64,000 bases of DNA, from contig JBAIAA010000446.1 of assembly GCA_037893245.1 (NCBI GenBank), forward strand, positions 186,001-250,000. Reading direction: 5' to 3'. This stretch comes from Crossaster papposus (taxonomy: Eukaryota; Echinodermata; Asteroidea; Velatida; Solasteridae). This document shows positions 61,801-64,000 of the stretch, in pieces. A model generated the notes under the pieces. It was not told where the DNA came from. It saw only the letters and a program-made list of their open reading frames with translations, and searched no databases. Position numbers and translations under genes: made by a program. The stretch's first letter is position 1, and each line of letters opens with the position of its first letter.

Positions 61801-63384
61801 ATGCCTCCAATATTGGGTGTGACACTTGGTGAGTGGTGGTAGCGATTGACAATGCCTCCAATATTGGGTGTGACCCTTGGTGAGTGGTGGTAGCGATTGA
61901 CAATGCCTCCAATATTGGGTGTGACACTTGGTGAGTGGTGGTAGCGATTGACAATGCCTCCAATATTGGGTGTGACACTTGGTGAGTGGTGGTAGCGATT
62001 GACAATGCCTCCAATATTGGGTGTGACACTTGGTGAGTGGTGGTAGCGATTGACAATGCCTCCAATATTGGGTGTGACCCTTGGTGAGTGGTGGTAGCGA
62101 TTGACAATGCCTCCAATATTGGGTGTGACACTTGGTGAGTGGTGGTAGCGATTGACAATGCCTCCAATATTGGGTGTGACACTTGGTGAGTGGTGGTAGC
62201 GATTGACAATGCCTCCAATATTGGGTGTGACACTTGGTGAGTGGTGGTAGCGATTGACAATGCCTCCAATATTGGGTGTGACACTTGGTGAGTGGTGGTA
62301 GCGATTGACAATGCCTCCAATATTGGGTGTGACCCTTCACTGACCTATTTTATAAACTCGGTATACTCGGTGTTTTCCTGAGAGTTTTCCTGAGAAATCA
62401 CTCGGATACGACTCGTATCCACAACCTCCTGCCTTCTAGACGTCTTCCCACTAGACCACCGAGCTAGCCGGGGATCGGCTGGTTGGATGCAATCTGATTA
62501 GCAGCAGGTACCGCAACCAAATGTTTCATAAGATGACATTTGCGTCGGGTGATGTCAATTCAATATTAGAATGTTTGCTCTTCACCTGCGTGTATTTTAT
62601 AAACTCTGTTTACTCTGTATTGTCCCGAGGAATCATTAACTTTTCTCACGTTATTTATTTGTGGTATTTTTCTCAGGTCGTAAGTCAGGCAAGGGTTGCT
62701 TCATCTACGAGGGCCGCTCCAAGAACCGTGAGGTGAATCCTGCAGCCGAAGAGATCATGAAGAAATATCTGATCCCTAAGAAAGGGGCCGACTCCATGGA
62801 GGATGTACAGCTCCGTCTGGCATCACGGTTCGTTAATGAAGCTGTCATGTGCTTACAGGAAGGAATCTTGATCTCACCGGTAAGGGGCCAGACTATTGGT
62901 ATTTCAGGGATGCCTCGTGTTTAAAAACCCAAATAAACAAATCATTGGAGTCACCTTGAACAAACTCTTTAAGGAATAGACTGAGACCTAATGAAGTCAC
63001 GCTTTGTTTATATATGCACTTTCCTATCGGAGCTAAGGCGGGATGCCAGACGAAGTAGGGACAGACTCGCTCATAGGAAAGCACACATGTTAACAAAGCG
63101 TAACGTCATTAGGTTTTAGGCCTTAGGCCTATCGTTAATTGCTCAGCCAAAAGGCTTCCAAGAAGAATTTGTATGGGGACACTTCAAGAATCAGACACAG
63201 ACACACTGTTCTCTTAATTTTGTCCCAAGTGGGAATGGAACCCAGGTCTTAAAGTCATAGGGCCATGGGAGCAACCATATTTAGCAAGGCCCTAGCTGAT
63301 TATTCCTGGTATTTCTCTCTCTTTCTTAGGTTGAAGGTGATATCGGAGCTGTCTTTGGTCTTGGTTTCCCGCCCTTCCATGGAG
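40881..63384 (+). CDS. HADHA: Trifunctional enzyme subunit alpha, mitochondrial (3' end beyond window)
   Basis: It hydrates long-chain enoyl-CoA and oxidises 3-hydroxyacyl-CoA with NAD+. Exons: 40881-40947, 48720-48776, 48958-49028, 49974-50107, 50244-50274, 50598-50705, 52238-52357, 52818-52920, 53264-53333, 53744-53796, 53901-54019, 55811-55930, 56309-56490, 57502-57537, 58153-58288, 58797-58883, 60798-61007, 61327-61522, 62677-62879, 63330-63384; all phases join, giving 719 codons. Human HADHA has 763 residues, so roughly 45 codons are missing beyond the window. The N-terminus [15 protein letters not shown] is a typical mitochondrial presequence. Five introns carry tandem arrays that copy an exon edge with its splice site. 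Confidence 0.96.
41362..41477. mobile_element. Short MITE with GCCGTTTTCCGAAC ends
   Basis: GGCCGTTTTCCGAACTCC and GGTTCGGAAAACGGC are inverted ends 116 bp apart. The interior GCATGAACAAAGCCAAA also occurs in the 14.45-15.35 kb element. Confidence 0.8.
41491..41536. repeat. Perfect 16-bp stem hairpin
   Basis: AATAGCGCCCTCTGGA and its exact complement TCCAGAGGGCGCTATT with a 14-base loop. Probably a fragment of an inverted-repeat element. Confidence 0.85.
43530..45764 (-). CDS. PiggyBac-type transposase-derived protein, catalytic residues altered
   Basis: An intact 744-codon frame inside HADHA intron 1, opposite strand. Residues 1-190 are acidic/Ser-Thr-rich with a duplicated YP(M/V)PV(E/Q)V motif (31-37, 72-78) and a basic PAKRPCK stretch (187-193). 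About 240-650 is the DDE_Tnp_1_7 core: [56 protein letters not shown]. The C-terminus (690-740) is a Cys/His zinc-binding domain. Asp403 fits the first catalytic Asp. The Asp that normally precedes (N)(F/Y)YTS is Gly472, and that of the GVD motif is Glu602. Cut-and-paste activity is therefore doubtful, yet the frame has no stop or frameshift, which suggests a recent copy or a domesticated gene. Confidence 0.88.
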   Translation of the reverse strand: MAAKTTDQSNSRRSTPTDPPFDAASSLTVVYPMPVEVPGQILRQALNQDTDAPVVEITKTEADLSSSLSHAYPVPVQVCGPLSTQPQGKVVVLPTRVTTKTSSSVASQDLDPCASGSSFPIIPKFDYYSLDGIKEEEVDTMEEEVYFEEEVVTDENSDVPLDESDFSPIPSDEESTSDSSDVEEPTPAKRPCKQPSNMEQGLGGDWLADWVQAQSHSTSNMQGTSNIPQKHSTDRHGWTRSLKDVPVQEFQGRQPYGPAIERPDDDHPLAYFLSFFPMFLFTKIARYTNMVGEPHANFKATTPAEIKAWIGIRMIQGVHTNMNNEDDWSTHPGLRNQLVASTMTRGRFNLIAEHLTCSNPTKMAKKSDGKRDANPIAPLKLVWYTVNEACKMNYNPRKELCLDEVSLKANTRRAFFPQLRFDVGSDVYAVCEASSGYLLHMMLHAQVVGKRHKLPLQMMQPFLGRYHQLFCGPQYTSTMLAKDLLINQTYLCGAVSISSKGLPDDVNSRQRNAKGKSRLMETMLLSPRGTSVAWQQGQMTLVLWRDVKVTSLLSTCHQGYRNQLTDFFTRNIRETGAKTVTKANIPAPAQAINYMKFKSGVEHSNHLRSYHSCNRKYKAWKRLFFFLIDIARVNAWICYKVNTEGKQLNHRMFTVSIATALIAGFAEGTTAYQTTNAAPVPAINGPNHLCTRMKVLYPKMCMQCRRAGRKTKRGKHIQTRTGCTSCNVHLCRGQCFLEFHSATS
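46041..46402. repeat. 18-bp inverted repeats 362 bp apart
   Basis: ATTCGAGCGATTCACAAT (46,041-46,058) and ATTGTGAATCGCCCGAAT (46,385-46,402) are complementary with one mismatch. They could be ends of a small element or flank the transposase gene's promoter. Confidence 0.7.
46099..46117 (-). promoter_or_regulatory. ZNF143/Staf-like promoter motif upstream of the transposase gene
   Basis: The minus-strand reading TTTCCCATGATGCACTGCG is close to the SBS motif (CCCA..ATGCA..(A/G)CG). It lies 335 bp upstream of the transposase ATG. A donor (CTTCTAG|GTATTG at about 46,061) and an acceptor (TATTACAG before 45,861) between them would give a spliced 5' UTR. This is a prediction only. Confidence 0.35.
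48888..48905 (+). repeat. Poly-C run
   Basis: Uninterrupted C tract in the intron between HADHA exons 2 and 3. Confidence 0.95.
48958..53333 (+). CDS. HADHA: HADHA enoyl-CoA hydratase half (exons 3-9)
   Basis: Crotonase motifs in order: [30 protein letters not shown] (CoA-binding and first oxyanion-hole strand); [10 protein letters not shown] (second oxyanion-hole glycines and catalytic Glu); [29 protein letters not shown] (second catalytic Glu); [22 protein letters not shown]. All key residues seen in active relatives are present in the true exons. Confidence 0.96.
49086..49749 (+). mobile_element. hAT-like MITE enlarged by two internal minisatellites
   Basis: Target duplication TTAGTTGT / TTAGTTGG (49,078-49,085 and 49,750-49,757). 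Ends CAGAGTTGTATTTGAG and CTCAAATGCAACTCTG are inverted. The middle (GTAACTGGTTGAACAATG, AATAGCTAGTGACTTG) is the family core. A 12-bp array (CAC(G/A)A(G/T)TCCAGT) fills about 49,125-49,255 and a nearly pure 10-bp array (GGACTTGCAG, about 35 units) fills 49,386-49,735. Confidence 0.9.
50706..52157 (+). repeat. 132-bp array: 11 extra copies of HADHA exon 6 with its splice donor
   Basis: The donor sequence GTAAGATATA occurs at 50,706 and every 132 bp to 52,158. Each unit holds about 100 of the exon's 108 nt, including [10 protein letters not shown], plus 33 bp of intron. Because 132 is a multiple of three, nine units read through in the HADHA frame; a single G-to-T change (CCATTGATT near 51,788) puts a TGA in the next. 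The copies lack a clear acceptor, so the first exon with any of the donors is the expected splice choice. Confidence 0.97.
53400..53439 (+). repeat. (GACT)n microsatellite, 10 units
   Basis: Perfect tetranucleotide run in the HADHA intron after exon 9. Confidence 0.97.
53446..53663. mobile_element. 218-bp MITE with GGGGCCAATTTCA ends
   Basis: GGGGCCAATTTCATAGAGCT and AGCTCTGTGAAATTGGCCCC are terminal inverted repeats of about 25 bp, with GCTAAGCA continuing the pairing. No coding sequence. Confidence 0.9.
54020..55660 (+). repeat. 95-bp array: 17 units carrying the HADHA exon 11 donor
   Basis: GTAAGTCCGC(T/G)GTCAATACT starts at 54,020 and every 95 bp to 55,635. Each unit ends in CTCAAGAT(T/C)AT(C/T)GAC, the last 15 nt of the exon, directly before the next GTAAGT. 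Use of a later donor would shift the frame, since 95 is not a multiple of three. Confidence 0.97.
56309..63384 (+). CDS. HADHA: HADHA 3-hydroxyacyl-CoA dehydrogenase half (exons 13-20)
   Basis: [12 protein letters not shown] is the Rossmann NAD-binding loop. [32 protein letters not shown] (catalytic His), [22 protein letters not shown] and LGPMLSE follow, then the C-terminal domain with [37 protein letters not shown] and [17 protein letters not shown]. The terminal exon (FRFVDLYGA region in relatives) is not in the window. Confidence 0.95.
56491..57428 (+). repeat. 69-bp array: 13 units carrying the HADHA exon 13 donor
   Basis: GTAAGTCTTAAAGATGGTAC (some units GTAGGT) recurs every 69 bp from 56,491 to 57,388. 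Each unit includes about 32 nt of exon end (GCTAGAGGAGAGAACCAAAT, CTACAAAGG). In the gene frame the first donor base triplet reads TAA or TAG, so any later donor gives immediate termination. Confidence 0.97.
57704..58069 (+). mobile_element. hAT-like MITE copy with internal 12-bp minisatellite
   Basis: Ends AGAGTTGTATTCAAGTCC and GGACTCAAATACAGCTCTG. The core AAGTAACTGGTTGAACAATG and GAACAGCTAGTGGCTTG matches the 49-kb copy. The array CACAAGTCCAGT (about 13 units, 57,745-57,920) replaces the short left arm. The target duplication is not clear. Confidence 0.85.
58412..58645 (+). mobile_element. TTAA MITE copy 5
   Basis: TTAA at 58,408-58,411 and 58,646-58,649. Ends TCAGTTAGCGCCGGATG and CAGGCGTGAACTGC. 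In the HADHA intron after exon 15. Confidence 0.92.
59160..60797 (+). repeat. 126-bp array: 13 copies of the HADHA exon 17 acceptor and exon start
   Basis: GGATTCAG|GTCATAGGCATGCA recurs every 126 bp, with AG at 59,285, 59,411 and so on to 60,797. Each copy has the polypyrimidine tract, the AG and 24 nt coding VIGMHYFS, which includes the catalytic His segment. Only the last copy continues into the real exon. Long reading frames through the array (up to 615 codons) result from the 3n unit length. Confidence 0.97.
61021..61090 (-). mobile_element. tRNA-like SINE head, reverse orientation
   Basis: The minus strand reads AGATAGCTCAGTTGGTAGAG and later ATAGGTTCAAATCTG, the same A/B-box pair as at 20.6 and 31.5 kb. 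It starts only 13 bp after the exon 17 donor. Confidence 0.6.
61523..62338 (+). repeat. 51-bp array: 15 units carrying the HADHA exon 18 donor
   Basis: GTGAGTGGTGGTAGCGATTG recurs every 51 bp from 61,523 to 62,288. Each unit ends GTGACACTTG, matching the exon end GGACACTTGG. Units differ almost only by an ACACTT/ACCCTT change at three or four positions, so the array is very homogeneous. Confidence 0.97.
62339..62676 (+). other. Intron remainder before HADHA exon 19
   Basis: It contains an imperfect direct repeat (TATTTTATAAACTC(G/T)G with GTTTTCCTGAG / GTCCCGAGG) and a tRNA-like GACGTCTTCCCACTAGACCAC CGAGC stretch around 62,438-62,466. No exon fits. Confidence 0.5.
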
Positions 63385-63522
63385 GTAAGAATAACAAGAC
63401 GATGGTGTAACATTGAACTTGACCCACAATTTTTGCGCCAGAAATATTCCGATCTGGGTGGCGATTGCAGGCGAGAAAAACACTTCACAAATATTGGCTA
63501 AGGTTTTCTGAAATTGCTTTAA

Positions 63523-63766
63523 CCAGTTCGCGCCGGATGACGAATATAAACGAAACGTTTTACCCAGATTCAAAACGGATGACGCATAAACACGTCACGA
63601 GCAAGGCCGGAAATGTCTGTCAGCAGCGAGCAAGGCCAGAAATGCTTGGATGTGCTTCCCGTTACTGGCGGCCTGAACCTGCTTCGGAAATAAAATAAAC
63701 CTGCTTCGTTAAAAATAATCTCGCGCGTCGGCTCGGTGATGTTAAAATAATCCTGGCGCGAACTGG
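63523..63766 (+). mobile_element. TTAA MITE copy 6 (best-preserved ends)
   Basis: TTAA at 63,519-63,522 and 63,767-63,770. Termini CCAGTTCGCGCCGGATG and CCTGGCGCGAACTGG are near-perfect inverted repeats. The internal GCAAGGCCGGAAATG is duplicated. Confidence 0.95.
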
Positions 63767-63943
63767 TTAAAAATACCCATCAGGTTATAGGCAATGGATG
63801 TCAGAAGCAAGGACAGTAAATCACCCCCTTATATTTTGTTTAGGGTTCCTTTATTTTTTACTGAGGTCCCCGTTCGACGTTCGGATCTAATGGAAAATGT
63901 AGCAGAAGAAACTGATGCCAGAAAGAAACCAGCGTTTTCTTAA

Positions 63944-64000
63944 TCACTTCGTGTCGGAGGATGTGTATACACACAAAGCTCTGACGGATACACACGTCAC
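63944..64000 (+). mobile_element. TTAA MITE copy 7 (cut by window end)
   Basis: TTAA at 63,940-63,943, then TCACTTCGTGTCGGAGGATG and TATACACACAAAGCT, the family 5' end. Confidence 0.8.

Larger units (their letters stand above)
63385..64000 (+). other. HADHA intron 20 (partial)
   Basis: Donor GTAAGA at 63,385. The rest of the window is intronic and holds TTAA MITE copies 6 and 7; the final coding exon or exons lie further downstream. Confidence 0.85.

Noticed and set aside
61501..62340. 279- and 271-codon minus-strand frames of repeated 17-residue units
   Set aside because: These are translations of the 51-bp array (3 x 17). No start context, splice support or domain.

Overview
The window is animal nuclear DNA. 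Genes are broken into many short exons with GT-AG introns, coding density is low, and there is an abundance of small inverted-repeat transposons, tRNA-like SINE pieces and minisatellites. The genes and repeat style point to a marine invertebrate, probably a deuterostome. Minisatellites that include splice sites make me think of amphioxus, but the species cannot be fixed from the sequence alone.

Region 1 (1-33,666, + strand) is the 3' part of one giant gene. I could chain 58 exons in frame (about 3,370 residues, stop at 33,664-33,666). The order is: a beta-trefoil-like segment, a Pro/Thr-rich linker, four PLAT/LH2 domains, seven fibronectin type III domains, a 21-nt microexon, then twelve more PLAT domains. 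The 16 PLAT domains alternate strictly between two exon layouts, so the gene grew by copying a two-domain unit. The nearest family I can name is LOXHD1-like (lipoxygenase homology domain) proteins; the N-terminus lies outside the window.

Region 2 (35,412-40,513, - strand) is a complete HADHB gene (mitochondrial trifunctional protein beta subunit, a 3-ketoacyl-CoA thiolase; 13 exons, about 473 residues). Region 3 (40,881 to beyond 63,384, + strand) is HADHA (alpha subunit: enoyl-CoA hydratase plus 3-hydroxyacyl-CoA dehydrogenase). Twenty exons (719 codons) are visible and the last 40-50 codons are missing. The two genes are head to head with 367 bp between start codons, as in vertebrates. That shared promoter carries a DR1 nuclear-receptor motif 24 bp before the HADHA start. 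The two subunits form one complex for long-chain fatty-acid beta-oxidation at the inner mitochondrial membrane.

HADHA intron 1 (7.8 kb) holds an intact 744-codon piggyBac-type transposase gene on the opposite strand (43,530-45,764). It lacks at least one catalytic aspartate and looks like a degenerate or domesticated copy.

Mobile DNA includes a family of about 240-bp MITEs flanked by TTAA (seven copies), a hAT-like MITE family with 8-bp target duplications (at least five copies, two with minisatellites grown inside), other inverted-repeat elements, foldbacks and SINE fragments. The most striking pattern is that many tandem repeats begin exactly at exon-intron junctions and copy the exon edge together with its splice site. 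HADHA alone has five such arrays of about 12-18 copies each, and smaller cases occur in HADHB and the PLAT gene.
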